Translations under genes and position numbers: made by a program
Shown: positions 43,797 through 52,949 of the stretch, in pieces
Layout: each line of letters starts with the position of its first letter
Numbering within the stretch: the stretch's first letter is position 1
The notes under the pieces: model-generated
The model's database searches: none
What the model saw: only the letters and a program-made list of their open reading frames with translations
What the model was told of the DNA's origin: nothing
NCBI GenBank assembly: GCA_900554695.1
Contig: USHV01000017.1
Location: 1 to 58,190, forward strand
Reading direction: 5' to 3'
Source: an uncultured Prevotella sp.
Lineage (GTDB): Bacteria > Bacteroidota > Bacteroidia > Bacteroidales > Bacteroidaceae
Length of the DNA stretch: 58,190 bases

Positions 43797-44786
43797 ATGA
43801 GCCGGAAGTGGAACAACATCTTCTTCGTATTCGGCATCGCGGCACTCATACTCATGACCGCCGGAATCGACATGGACGAAGCTCTGAAAGCGCTCAAAAG
43901 CGCAAGCTACAGATTTCCGGTTGTCATGGTGCTGTGGGCTCTGTTGTATATATTCAACACCGCCTCGTGGTATCTTATAATAAACGCAGGCGGACCGAGC
44001 GGCATAAAGTTCGGATGGCTTTATAAGGTCACCGTGAGCGGATTCGCACTCAACTATGCCACACCCGGCGGACTGATGGGAGGCGAGCCCTACCGTGTGA
44101 TGGAGCTGAAACCTCACATCGGCGTGGAGAGAGCATCGTCGTCGGTCATACTTTATGTGATGACTCACATATTCAGCCACTTCTGGTTCTGGATGCTTTC
44201 GGTGCTAATCTGTCTGCTTACGCAACCCATCGACACGCTTCTGGCGTGGGTATTGGCTGCCACGGCGGCATTCTGCCTGCTCGGACTATGTTTTTTCATA
44301 TCATGCTACCGCACTGGACTGGCTGCGAAACTGATTAATCTGACACGACGTCTGCCACTGCTGAAAAAGAAAATAGAGGCATTTGCCGAGCACAACCGCG
44401 AGAAAATAGAGAACATCGACCGCCAGACTGCCGCACTGCACACGCAAAGCAAAAGCCGGTTCGTGGCGGCGGTGATGCTTGAACTGGCGTGCCGCTTCTG
44501 TTCGGTGGCTGAGATTTACATCATCATCACCCTAATGTCGCCCGGCGCCACCTACGTGCAGTGCATTCTGATATTGGCCTTCACGAGTCTGTTTGCCAAC
44601 ATTCTGTTCTTCATGCCGCTGCAGATAGGCGGACGCGAAGGCGGATTCCTTATGTCGGCCGCGACGCTCGGACTGGGCTCCGGAGCAGGAATATTCACCG
44701 CACTAATCGTGAGACTGCGCGAGCTTGTGTGGACAGGAATAGGTCTGTTGCTGATGAAGGCAGGCAGGAAAAGCACACAGCGGTGA
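43797..44786 (+). CDS. Flippase-like / LPG synthase transmembrane-domain protein
   Basis: A 329-residue inner-membrane protein of the lysylphosphatidylglycerol-synthase TM superfamily (UPF0104). The start at 43797 immediately follows the pdxA stop; an in-frame ATG upstream lies within pdxA. About seven to eight helices, with N-Y-A-T-P-G-G-L-M-G-G-E-P-Y-R near residue 91 and Q-I-G-G-R-E-G-G near 278, which are family hallmarks. Members are thought to move lipids or lipid-linked sugars; substrate unknown. Confidence 0.82.
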   Translation: MSRKWNNIFFVFGIAALILMTAGIDMDEALKALKSASYRFPVVMVLWALLYIFNTASWYLIINAGGPSGIKFGWLYKVTVSGFALNYATPGGLMGGEPYRVMELKPHIGVERASSSVILYVMTHIFSHFWFWMLSVLICLLTQPIDTLLAWVLAATAAFCLLGLCFFISCYRTGLAAKLINLTRRLPLLKKKIEAFAEHNREKIENIDRQTAALHTQSKSRFVAAVMLELACRFCSVAEIYIIITLMSPGATYVQCILILAFTSLFANILFFMPLQIGGREGGFLMSAATLGLGSGAGIFTALIVRLRELVWTGIGLLLMKAGRKSTQR

Positions 44787-44863
44787 GAGCTCCGCGCAAT
44801 ATGCCGTATAGATAAAATCACTTAAAATTCGGCAAGTATTGCTCTTATGTCGAATAAATTGCG

Positions 44864-44871
44864 TAATTTTG
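44864..44871 (+). promoter_or_regulatory. -7 box directly before the sigma54 activator gene
   Basis: TAATTTTG ends only seven bases before the ATG at 44879; a weak TTGC lies about 20 bases upstream. If used, the mRNA would be leaderless or almost so. Confidence 0.55.
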
Positions 44872-44878
44872 TCATCCA

Positions 44879-46111
44879 ATGAACACGTCTGAACTGCAGA
44901 AGATAAAGCAACGCTATAACATCGTGGGCAACTGCGATGGGCTTAATCGTGCGCTCGATGTCGCCCTACAGGTGGCACCGACCGATCTTTCCGTGCTTAT
45001 AATCGGAGAAAGCGGCGTGGGTAAGGAAATCATACCGCGAGTCATACACGACAATTCTCCGCGACGCCGCGAGAAATATTTCGCAATAAACTGCGGATCG
45101 ATACCTGAAGGAACCATCGACAGCGAACTGTTCGGACACGAGAAGGGCTCGTTCACAGGTGCCATAGGCGAAAGTGAGGGATACTTCGGAACGGCCGACA
45201 AGGGCACGATATTCCTCGACGAGGTGGGCGAACTGCCGATGGCCACACAGGCAAGACTGCTGAGAGTGCTGGAGACAGGCGAATACATCCGCGTGGGAGG
45301 ACAGAAAATACTGAAGACGAACGTGAGGATCGTGGCCGCCACCAACGTGAACATGCGCAAGGCCATAAGCGAAGGCAGATTCCGCGAAGACCTGTATTAC
45401 CGTCTGAACACCATTCCGATACAGATTCCGCCACTGCGCGACAGAGGCGAGGACATACTTCTTCTGTTCCGCCTTTTCACCATGCAGATGGCCGAGAAGT
45501 ACCGCATACCGAGAATAACGCTCACCGACGACGCCAAGAAACTGATGCTCAAATATAAATGGCCGGGCAATGTGAGACAGCTGAAGAACATCACCGAACA
45601 GATGTCCATTCTGTGTAAGACACGCGAAGTGGATGCCGTCACGCTGCAACAGTTCATCCCCCAGGACCCGGAAAGCACCCAACTCGCCACCATATCGGGC
45701 ACAGGCTCACACTCGTATGAGAGCGAGCGCGACATTCTCTACAAGATACTGTACGAACTGAGGGGCAACATCAGCGACCTGAGAAGAGAGATGAACAACC
45801 TGCGCAAGCAGATAGATGACAACAGGAAGATTGACAACGTGAACACGTATGACAACAGACTGCCGGCACTGGCGAGCGACCTGCGATACAACAAAGCAGC
45901 CGACCAACCGCAAAGGCAGCAGAATGTAGAGGACGTGGAAGCTGAAGAGATAAACGATAACGAAAGTCTCAACCTCAACGACATCGGACGTATAACAGTA
46001 GAAAAGGCTCTCGAACGAAACGGGGGCAACAGAAAAAAGGCAGCGCAAGAGCTGGGAATATCCGACAGAACGCTCTACCGCAGAATAAAACAATATGGTC
46101 TGGACAAATAA
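44879..46111 (+). CDS. Sigma54-dependent activator without receiver domain
   Basis: A 410-residue NtrC-type activator. Residues about 18-240 are the AAA+ domain: Walker A G-E-S-G-V-G-K-E near 43, sigma54 loop G-S-F-T-G-A near 92 (Ser variant of G-A-F-T-G-A), Walker B G-T-I-F-L-D-E near 117 and F-R-E-D-L-Y-Y-R-L near 167. Residues about 275-310 (with E-L-R-G-N-I-S-D-L-R-R-E-M) look like a coiled coil. A Fis-type helix-turn-helix closes the protein (G-G-N-R-K-K-A-A-Q-E-L-G). There is no receiver or PAS domain, so activity is probably controlled by expression, oligomerisation or a partner. Downstream genes lptE, a TPR-like gene and secG suggest a role in envelope regulation in the lineage. Confidence 0.9.
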   Translation: MNTSELQKIKQRYNIVGNCDGLNRALDVALQVAPTDLSVLIIGESGVGKEIIPRVIHDNSPRRREKYFAINCGSIPEGTIDSELFGHEKGSFTGAIGESEGYFGTADKGTIFLDEVGELPMATQARLLRVLETGEYIRVGGQKILKTNVRIVAATNVNMRKAISEGRFREDLYYRLNTIPIQIPPLRDRGEDILLLFRLFTMQMAEKYRIPRITLTDDAKKLMLKYKWPGNVRQLKNITEQMSILCKTREVDAVTLQQFIPQDPESTQLATISGTGSHSYESERDILYKILYELRGNISDLRREMNNLRKQIDDNRKIDNVNTYDNRLPALASDLRYNKAADQPQRQQNVEDVEAEEINDNESLNLNDIGRITVEKALERNGGNRKKAAQELGISDRTLYRRIKQYGLDK

Positions 46112-46151
46112 GAACAACCGCAACATAGGACAAAACGCTTCTGACAAGCGC

Positions 46152-46679
46152 ATGCATATTACGAAAAGACGCCGGTCGATTGCATTTTCAATCATCGCAC
46201 TCGTAATAGCCGTATGCGCGTCGTGCTCTGTTTCGTATAAGTTCAATGGCGCAAGTATTGACTACTCGAAGACAAAGACAATAGAGATTGCCGACTTCCC
46301 GATACGCTCAAGCTACGTCTGGGGACCGATGGGACCGATGTTCAATAACAAGCTGAAAGACGAATTTGCCAACAACACACGCCTGATACAGGTGAAACGC
46401 AACGGCGACCTGAAGATTGAAGGTGAGATAACGCAATACTCGCAGCGCAACAAATCTGTATCGAGCGACGGACACTCGGCACAGACAGAGCTGTCGATCA
46501 CAGTTAACGTGAGGTTCACCAACAACACCAACCACGACGAAGACTTCGAAAAACAGTTCTCTGCCACGGCGTCGTACGAAACAACCCAGAGCCTCGTTTC
46601 TGTACAAGAGGAACTCGTGACACAGATGATTGAAGATATCGTTGACCAGATTTTCAATGCGACAGTGGCAAACTGGTAA
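46152..46679 (+). CDS. lptE: LPS-assembly lipoprotein LptE-like
   Basis: A 175-residue outer-membrane lipoprotein. The chosen start (46152) gives M-H-I-T-K-R-R-R, a hydrophobic helix I-A-F-S-I-I-A-L-V-I-A-V and lipobox C-A-S-C at residue 25; an upstream in-frame ATG at 46095 overlaps the activator gene. Mature part has Y-K-F-N-G-A-S-I-D-Y, T-I-E-I-A-D-F-P and L-K-I-E-G-E-I-T-Q-Y, the pattern seen in Bacteroidota LptE, the plug partner of LptD that inserts lipopolysaccharide. The gene order activator-lptE-TPR-secG supports this. Confidence in LptE is moderate because the family is poorly conserved. Confidence 0.78.
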   Translation: MHITKRRRSIAFSIIALVIAVCASCSVSYKFNGASIDYSKTKTIEIADFPIRSSYVWGPMGPMFNNKLKDEFANNTRLIQVKRNGDLKIEGEITQYSQRNKSVSSDGHSAQTELSITVNVRFTNNTNHDEDFEKQFSATASYETTQSLVSVQEELVTQMIEDIVDQIFNATVANW

Positions 46680-46742
46680 GCTCTGACAAAAGGAATAATA
46701 ATAAAAGAACAAACTAAACAACAAACTATATAAATAAGGTAT

Positions 46743-47507
46743 ATGGATCTGACGCGTCTTATTGAGCATCCGGAACAGATGAACAAGGAAACTCTTTACG
46801 AGCTCCGGAGTCTCACTGCGCTGTATCCTTACTACCAGACCGCACGACTGCTGATGCTGCAGAACATGTATCTGCTGCACGACTCATCTTTTGACGAGGA
46901 ACTGAGAAGAGCCGCCATCTACATAACCGACAGGAAAAAGATATTCGAACTGGTGGAGGCTCCGCATTATCAGCTGAAACATCAGAAGACAAAAGAAGAG
47001 AAAAAGCAGGAAGAGAAAAAGGAAGAAAAAGACGAGAACAGGACAATATCGCTCATCAACTCTTTCCTCGACTCCATACCGGAAGACAAGGAGGAGAAAA
47101 AACAAAAGAGAAAGCCTACTCCAGCCGACGCGGCCATCGACTATGTGTCGTACCTGCTTGAGACCGAAAGCGATGATGAGAAAAAAGACAAGAAGGACGA
47201 GCCGCAGCTGCGAGGACAGACCCTCATTGATGACTTCATAAACAATGACGGCGGAAAAATACAGCTGAAAGACGAACCGGAATACCTGCCCAGCGCCGAG
47301 AGTCTGGACGATGACAAGAAAGACATGGACGAAGGCTATTTCACGGAAACTCTTGCCAAAATATACATCAAACAAGGGCGATATACCAAGGCTCTTGAAA
47401 TAATTCAACGATTAAATTTGAATTATCCAAAAAAAAATGCTTACTTTGCAGACCAAATAAGATTTTTGAAGAAATTGATAATAAATAACAAAAATAACAA
47501 TAAATAA
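46743..47507 (+). CDS. Conserved charged TPR-like protein between lptE and secG
   Basis: A 254-residue protein, no signal peptide. N-terminal helices (residues 1-85, L-Y-P-Y-Y-Q-T-A-R-L-L-M-L) are followed by a Lys/Glu-rich low-complexity stretch (about 82-100), then further acidic segments, and a single TPR-like unit near 205-240 (L-A-K-I-Y-I-K-Q-G-R-Y-T-K-A-L-E-I-I). No family name recognised; position between lptE and secG is suggestive of envelope function only by context. A run of nine A in its 3' part (near 47429-47437) and AT-rich final codons differ from the rest. It ends one base before the secG start. Confidence 0.7.
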   Translation: MDLTRLIEHPEQMNKETLYELRSLTALYPYYQTARLLMLQNMYLLHDSSFDEELRRAAIYITDRKKIFELVEAPHYQLKHQKTKEEKKQEEKKEEKDENRTISLINSFLDSIPEDKEEKKQKRKPTPADAAIDYVSYLLETESDDEKKDKKDEPQLRGQTLIDDFINNDGGKIQLKDEPEYLPSAESLDDDKKDMDEGYFTETLAKIYIKQGRYTKALEIIQRLNLNYPKKNAYFADQIRFLKKLIINNKNNNK

Positions 47508-47508
47508 A

Positions 47509-47892
47509 ATGGTTTATACATTATTCTTAATTTTAATTGTGATAGTCGCATTACTGATGATCTGTATCGTGCTCATCCAGGAGTCAAAAGGCGGCGGTCT
47601 GGCATCCAACTTCTCTTCTTCCAACGCAATCATGGGCGTACGCAAGACTACAGACGTAGTTGAGAAAGCTACATGGACACTTGCCGCATTAATGGTGGTT
47701 TTCAGCATTGTATGCTCTTACACAGCACCTGTGGCTACAAGCGACCAGAGCGTTCTCGAGAAGTCAGCAACCGAAACACAGACAACCAACCCGACTAATA
47801 CACAGGGATTCGGAGCAAGCCAGCAGCAGACTCCGGCAGGAAACGCAACACAGAAACAGGCTCCTAAAGCACCTACAACACCTGCAAAATAA
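47509..47892 (+). CDS. secG: Preprotein translocase subunit SecG
   Basis: A 127-residue inner-membrane protein of the SecYEG channel. Two hydrophobic helices (about 4-22 and 55-74) flank the conserved I-Q-E-S-K-G-G-G-L-A and G-V-R-K-T-T-D segments. The C-terminal tail (about 82-127) is Thr/Gln/Asn/Ala-rich and extended, common in Bacteroidota. It is the last protein gene of the run; a 12-bp inverted repeat follows at 47913-47945. Confidence 0.93.
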   Translation: MVYTLFLILIVIVALLMICIVLIQESKGGGLASNFSSSNAIMGVRKTTDVVEKATWTLAALMVVFSIVCSYTAPVATSDQSVLEKSATETQTTNPTNTQGFGASQQQTPAGNATQKQAPKAPTTPAK

Positions 47893-47912
47893 TATTTTGA
47901 GATAAAAAAGTG

Positions 47913-47945
47913 CAGCATTTATTTGCTCAAATAAAATAAATGCTG
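47913..47945. promoter_or_regulatory. 12-bp perfect inverted repeat overlapping the tRNA-His promoter
   Basis: CAGCATTTATTT (47913-47924) and AAATAAATGCTG (47934-47945) with a 9-base loop. The -33 box spans the end of the left arm and the right arm abuts the -7 box, so the repeat may be a secG terminator, an operator for the tRNA promoter, or both. A T run is lacking. Confidence 0.7.
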
Positions 47946-47953
47946 TATCTTTG
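47922..47953 (+). promoter_or_regulatory. Promoter of tRNA-His
   Basis: TTTG (47922-47925), 20-base spacer, TATCTTTG (47946-47953): exact consensus, about 40 bases before the tRNA. Confidence 0.88.
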
Positions 47954-47991
47954 CACTCGCTTTCAAGGATGAAGGCATAACCAATACAGAT

Positions 47992-48069
47992 GGTGGCTGT
48001 AGTTCAGTTGGTTAGAGCGTCAGATTGTGGTTCTGAATGTCGTGGGTTCGAGTCCCACCTGCCACCCCA
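47992..48069 (+). tRNA. tRNA-His (anticodon GTG)
   Basis: A full cloverleaf: acceptor GTGGCTG/CTGCCAC with one U-U mismatch at the sixth pair, D-loop AGTTGGTTAG, anticodon stem TCAGA/TCTGA with loop TTGTGGT (anticodon GTG at 48027-48029), T-arm GTGGGTTCGAGTCCCAC. The histidine-specific extra G before position 1 (47992) faces the C73 discriminator, and CCA is encoded (48067-48069). Own promoter and terminator, so probably monocistronic. Confidence 0.96.
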
Positions 48070-48107
48070 GCGGAGATATTCTTCTAAAGAGTATCTCCGC
48101 TTATTTT
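48069..48107 (+). terminator. Terminator of tRNA-His
   Basis: AGCGGAGATA/TATCTCCGCT 10-bp stem, 13-base loop, followed by TATTTTTT. Confidence 0.9.
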
Positions 48108-48600
48108 TTGCACCAATACGAACGGTATCCGCACAACAGACAGGTATAAACGAATATGAACAAAGAAGAACCGAATGATGCATAACAGCGATGACTGCAC
48201 ACCTTTGTTTATAATACTCACACCTATGCCCGATTACATCCGCCATGATACTTACCTGCTGAGACTGCGACATAAACCGCTTGGGAAGGCAGTATCAATC
48301 TTATGAAGATCGGTTTTATTCATGGAATGGCATAGATTTCATGAAAACCTCCGGCTCAGCGCAAATGCAGTGTGTAACGGTTCATTAATGAAGTCACGCA
48401 TATTGTCGGAAAACTTTCAGACGATATAGGCTGATATTAGCCGTACCGACATGACCATCACGCTGTAATAAACGGATATCACAGGATAATAAACCGACAT
48501 TGTCACGACCGATAAACCATTACAGCACGTCATACTCATATCTTTTCGTGCTTTTTCTTATGCCTGACACCGGCGTTTTTAAAGGAAAACTGCGAAACAT
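48108..48600. other. Intergenic region, weak 22-bp periodicity
   Basis: No gene recognised. Near 48466-48530 three copies of (A)ATAAACC/G recur 21 and 23 bases apart, a possible short remnant of a 22-bp array. Right end shows some similarity to sequence flanking element B (TTTTTAAA..AAA..TGCG). Confidence 0.4.
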
Positions 48601-49040
48601 ACTTACTGTTTTTCTTGATTTTATTTTGACAAAATATTTTCGCGAAAGAGATGTAAAGGAATGTTAAAACCTGTGTTATGAGGGCCGTTTCATACCATAA
48701 CGTGTTTTCATATACCCTATAACATAGTCCGAAAATATTAATATTGCGTTCTGATAATGCCCGTTTCGCAGTCCGATTAAGCCCATTTTAGGGTGCGATA
48801 TGGTGCATTTCAGCCTCTGAAATGGACCATTTCGCAAGCCGAAATGGTGCATATTGCAAAACGTTTAAATATCCCTTAAACATAAGTCATTGACATTCAG
48901 CGCATTAAGAAAGCCTCTTATATTTCGCGTATTTGCGCCCGAAGGAAAGTCTGTCCGCAAATATGCGCTTATTTTATGGGGTATAATCGGAAACTAGGGT
49001 GAAAAAATCAAAAACTGCTTACAATTTGAAAGTTGCCCAT
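48601..49040 (-). repeat. Interspersed 440-bp element, copy C (reverse)
   Basis: Full-length copy between tRNA-His and the susC gene. Hairpin arms 48927-48937 and 48956-48966 with one mismatch and an 18-base loop; six 22-bp units at 48737-48868. Left end ACTTACTGTTTTTCTTGA, right end CAATTTGAAAGT. The right flank shares GTT(G)CCCATATCGGC with copy D, unlike A and B. Confidence 0.92.
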
Positions 49041-49465
49041 ATCGGCTTAACCCGAATCGATAATCAGACGTCCTCTGAGTTCCGTTCCATCATCGGGAGG
49101 ATAGGTTTTACGTATTTATTTAATGTGTAAAGGGCTGCGTAGAGACAGCTTGCCTGACATGTTGAAGGCAAAAAAATGGAATACACAATACGGGCAATAA
49201 TCATGATACATAATAAATATCTGTGTGCCGACGGACGGTTTACCGGTTATTCCTGCAGAAGGAAGCAACGCCATCCGAGGATTAAGCAGCATCTTCTTAT
49301 TGATACAAATCTCCTCAGAATTCCAGCCGAGAGCTTATCCGCATTAAAAAGACTGCTGGCCTATATACGACATGTTTAAATCATAAAATCAAAAAAGTTT
49401 ATTCTTCTGTCACAATATTAACTTTTTTTTAAGTGCTATTTTCATCAACCAATCTTTATTTTAAC
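49041..49465. other. Intergenic region upstream of the susC promoter
   Basis: No recognised gene or structure; the 67-codon plus frame at 49176-49379 has no ribosome site or family resemblance. Confidence 0.4.
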
Positions 49466-49751
49466 TATCTTTGCGAATATACAAATAAATTATGTATTGG
49501 CAATGAAACACCTATTGATCTTTTATATACCAGGAAGTTAATTAATAATTAGCGTTAAAGAGACGTTAATTACAATGATTCGTACATAATTAATACATTA
49601 TTTTATACAACATTTTAATCCCAAAAACAATATGAAACATTTTTTTATCCTACAAAGATTTCCGTAGTTGTACATACAACACGTATTTATGCAAATATAC
49701 AAGAAATCTGTATTTATTAAACTATAATTTATTAACTAACTTTCTAAAACT
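49466..49751 (+). promoter_or_regulatory. susC promoter and long AT-rich 5' leader
   Basis: TATCTTTG (49466-49473) with a poor -33 box is the best promoter; it implies a leader of about 270 bases that is very AT-rich and contains several TTAATTA motifs and a GCGTTAAAGAGACGTTAAT inverted-type repeat. Long leaders are common upstream of susC genes and may carry post-transcriptional control. Confidence 0.5.
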
Positions 49752-52700
49752 ATGCAAAAATCAGGTAGAATAAGCATTATCACTTTCGTCGGCTTGATGC
49801 TATGCCTTCTTATAGGAGGGGGTGGAGAAATCAAAGCCCAGAATGTGAAGGAAATCTCCGGAACGGTCACCGATTCCAAAGGAGAGCTTGTTATCAGCGG
49901 AACCGTAAAGGTGAAACATACGACAACCGCAACAATCACCGATATCAACGGTAAATATAAGATATCGGCACCTACAAACGGAACACTGGTGTTCTCTTAT
50001 CTTGGATACCAGACAAAAGAAGTACCGGTTTCTTCCATATCAGGCAACACGCTCGACGTTGTGCTGCAGGAAGAAAGCAACATGCTTGACGAGCTCGTAG
50101 TCGTTGGTTACGGTACGATGCGTAAGTCAGACCTGACCGGTTCGGTATCCACCACAAAAGGTAAGGATATCATCAAACAGCAGTCGTTCAGCGCACTCGA
50201 AGGACTCAAAGGTAAGGCCGCAGGTGTGAACATCTTCACCAACACAGGTCAGCCTGGTGGTGAGATGCGTGTCATAATCCGTGGTATATCCACCATCAAC
50301 GCATCGGCAAGCCCGCTGTACATCGTCGATGGTGTTGCCATGCAGGACTTCAACCTCCTCAACCCGAACGACATCGAGTCTATCGAGGTTCTGAAAGACG
50401 CTTCGGCAGCAGCCATTTACGGAGCGCGCGGAGCCAACGGTGTTATCATGGTTACCACAAAACGCGGAAACGCTGGTAAAGGCGTGCACATCTCTTACGA
50501 TGGTTCTGTATCAATCAGTTCAATGGCAAAAAAGATGGACGTGATGAACTCGGCAGAGTGGATGGCAGCATTCAAGCAGGGACTAGAGAACGCCAATGCA
50601 TGGCAAGGCAAGAACTTCGACACCGACCTGTCCAAGATCTTCACAGACCAGAGATTCTTCACCGCAGACGGAACACCTATCTATGATACAGACTGGCAGG
50701 ACGAGGCAAGCCGTACAGCCATATCACACAACCATCAGCTGAGCATACAGCGTACAGGTGAAGACAGCTCTGTAGGAGCATTCCTCAACTATACAGACCA
50801 GCAGGGTATCCTTCTCAATTCTTACTACAAACGTATAAACGCCAAACTCTCTTACGACGACAAACCCACAAAGTGGCTGTCAACCTCTATCAACCTCCTT
50901 GTGAACCACACATGGGGTAACAGAACATCAGACAACCCGTACGGACAGGGAGCCCTGCGTACCATGATTGAGCAGCTGCCGTTCCTGCCTGTCAAGTATG
51001 ATGGCGTTTACATGCAGAACAACGACATTCTTACAACAGCCATTCTCAACGACAAGAACGATCCTAACAGCGGCTACCAGAACTTCAGTCCGGAAGGCGT
51101 AGGTAACCCGGTTGAGCTTCTTGAGAGAATTAAAGAGATGAGCTACAACACTCAGATCTTCGGTAACGCAGCACTTACATTCCACATCATGGACGGTCTT
51201 GACCTGAAGACACAGCTCGGTATCGACTATCACAACAACCGTGCAAACAGCTACGTGCCGTTCACTCCGCGTCCATTGATCAACCAGAACTCTGAAGGTT
51301 ATGCTTCTGCATCAACATCAAGTACACTCTACTGGCAGGAAGAGACCTACCTCACATGGCTGAAGAACTTCAACAAGCATCACATCAACGCCATGGCCGG
51401 TATGTCTTGGCAGGCACGCAAGTACACATACTTCAGTGCATCAGACAGCAAGTTCGTTGACGACTATTACGGAATTTACAACCTCGGTTCAGGAACCAAC
51501 CGTCCGTCAGTAGGCAGCGACTACGACAAATGGGCTATGAACTCATACTTCCTGCGTATCGCTTACAACTACGACGACACATATCTGGCAACAGTAACAG
51601 CACGTTACGATGGTTCTTCAAAGTTCGGTGAGAACAACAAATACGCGTTCTTCCCGTCTATCGGTCTCGGATGGCTCGCTTCAAACGAAGCATTCCTCAG
51701 AGACAACAAGACCATAAGCAAACTGAAACTGCACACATCATTCGGTGTAACAGGTAACTCTGAGATCGGTACATACCGCTCACTCGCAACCGTAAGCCAG
51801 TCGAACACCATCATAGGCGACCAGCTTCACCTTGTTTCTTACCTCGACAACATGCCTAACCCTAATCTGAAATGGGAAAAGACAGCACAGTGGGACTTCG
51901 GATTCGAACTTGGTTTGTTCAACAACCGACTGAACTTCGATATCTCTTATTACTATAAGTACACATCAGACCTTCTGCTCAACCGTCCTGTTCCTGAGTC
52001 AACAGGTTTCTCTTCAATCATGGACAACATCGGTGCAGTATCCAACCAGGGTCTTGATATTCTCGTAACAGCCTACCCGATTCAGACTGCTGACTTCCAG
52101 TGGACCTCAACTCTTAACATGGGCTTCAACAAGAACCGCGTTGAGAAACTTGACGAGGCTGCGACAGTAGATCCAATCTCAGGCAAGCGTCAGATCACAA
52201 CCGATGGATTCGTAGGCTACGATATGCTTATCAGAGAGGGCGAACCGCTTTCTTCTTTCTACGGTTACAAACGTGCCGGCATCTATGACGGTCATCCGGA
52301 GAACTGGGATCCAGAGACAATGAACATCCCGTCAACCATCGGTGAGAAGGTTACATACAAAGATCGTCAGATCATCGGTAACGGTCTTCCAGACTGGACA
52401 GGTTCTTTCATCAACACCTTCAACTACAAGAACTTCGATATGACAATCGACTTCCAGTTCACTTGGGGTGCTGACATCATGCAGGAATTCTATCACTCAA
52501 CAGTTGCCCGCTTCCTCACAAACGGTCTCGACCGTCTCTACGAAGAGGCTTGGCACCCGACTCTCAATCCTGGTGGCGTTGAGCAGGCAATACGTCTGAA
52601 CAACTTCGGACAGGGCGCAAACAACCAGGCCGATGACGACTGGGTATGCGACGGTTCATATCTGCGTTGCAACATGATACAGATAGGTTATACATTCGAC

Positions 52701-52907
52701 AAGAAACTCATCGAGAAGATCGGTCTGTCTGCACTCCGTGTATATGCAAACGTAAACAACCTGTTCCTCATTACATCGAGCGATTATCTTGGTTACGATC
52801 CTGATAACTCAACACGTCTGGGCGACAACAACTGGGGTGCTAACCGTCAGTTCTTCTCTTACCCGCGTCCAAGAACATTCACTCTCGGTTTAAACCTCAC
52901 TTTCTGA
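49752..52907 (+). CDS. SusC/RagA-family TonB-dependent outer-membrane transporter
   Basis: A 1051-residue outer-membrane transporter. Signal peptide 1-30 (cleavage near I-K-A-Q), carboxypeptidase-regulatory-like domain about 35-112 (I-S-G-T-V-T-D-S-K-G ... V-F-S-Y-L-G-Y), the SusC signature L-D-E-L-V-V-V-G-Y-G-T near 114-124, plug domain about 125-240 (S-P-L-Y-I-V-D-G-V, I-Y-G-A-R-G-A-N-G-V-I), and a 22-strand barrel ending in aromatic T-L-G-L-N-L-T-F. Codons are biased to GGT, CGT and AAC, unlike the neighbours, which suggests high expression. It works with the SusD gene 42 bases downstream. No glycosidase, sensor or sigma/anti-sigma gene is adjacent, so the nutrient is unknown. Confidence 0.96.
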   Translation: MQKSGRISIITFVGLMLCLLIGGGGEIKAQNVKEISGTVTDSKGELVISGTVKVKHTTTATITDINGKYKISAPTNGTLVFSYLGYQTKEVPVSSISGNTLDVVLQEESNMLDELVVVGYGTMRKSDLTGSVSTTKGKDIIKQQSFSALEGLKGKAAGVNIFTNTGQPGGEMRVIIRGISTINASASPLYIVDGVAMQDFNLLNPNDIESIEVLKDASAAAIYGARGANGVIMVTTKRGNAGKGVHISYDGSVSISSMAKKMDVMNSAEWMAAFKQGLENANAWQGKNFDTDLSKIFTDQRFFTADGTPIYDTDWQDEASRTAISHNHQLSIQRTGEDSSVGAFLNYTDQQGILLNSYYKRINAKLSYDDKPTKWLSTSINLLVNHTWGNRTSDNPYGQGALRTMIEQLPFLPVKYDGVYMQNNDILTTAILNDKNDPNSGYQNFSPEGVGNPVELLERIKEMSYNTQIFGNAALTFHIMDGLDLKTQLGIDYHNNRANSYVPFTPRPLINQNSEGYASASTSSTLYWQEETYLTWLKNFNKHHINAMAGMSWQARKYTYFSASDSKFVDDYYGIYNLGSGTNRPSVGSDYDKWAMNSYFLRIAYNYDDTYLATVTARYDGSSKFGENNKYAFFPSIGLGWLASNEAFLRDNKTISKLKLHTSFGVTGNSEIGTYRSLATVSQSNTIIGDQLHLVSYLDNMPNPNLKWEKTAQWDFGFELGLFNNRLNFDISYYYKYTSDLLLNRPVPESTGFSSIMDNIGAVSNQGLDILVTAYPIQTADFQWTSTLNMGFNKNRVEKLDEAATVDPISGKRQITTDGFVGYDMLIREGEPLSSFYGYKRAGIYDGHPENWDPETMNIPSTIGEKVTYKDRQIIGNGLPDWTGSFINTFNYKNFDMTIDFQFTWGADIMQEFYHSTVARFLTNGLDRLYEEAWHPTLNPGGVEQAIRLNNFGQGANNQADDDWVCDGSYLRCNMIQIGYTFDKKLIEKIGLSALRVYANVNNLFLITSSDYLGYDPDNSTRLGDNNWGANRQFFSYPRPRTFTLGLNLTF

Positions 52908-52949
52908 TAAAAACAAAAAATATTGTAGAACATAAAAGAACAACAGAAT

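Noticed and set aside
49176..49379. 67-codon frame upstream of susC
   Set aside because: No ribosome site, no signal peptide, no recognised family; in an AT-rich non-coding region.
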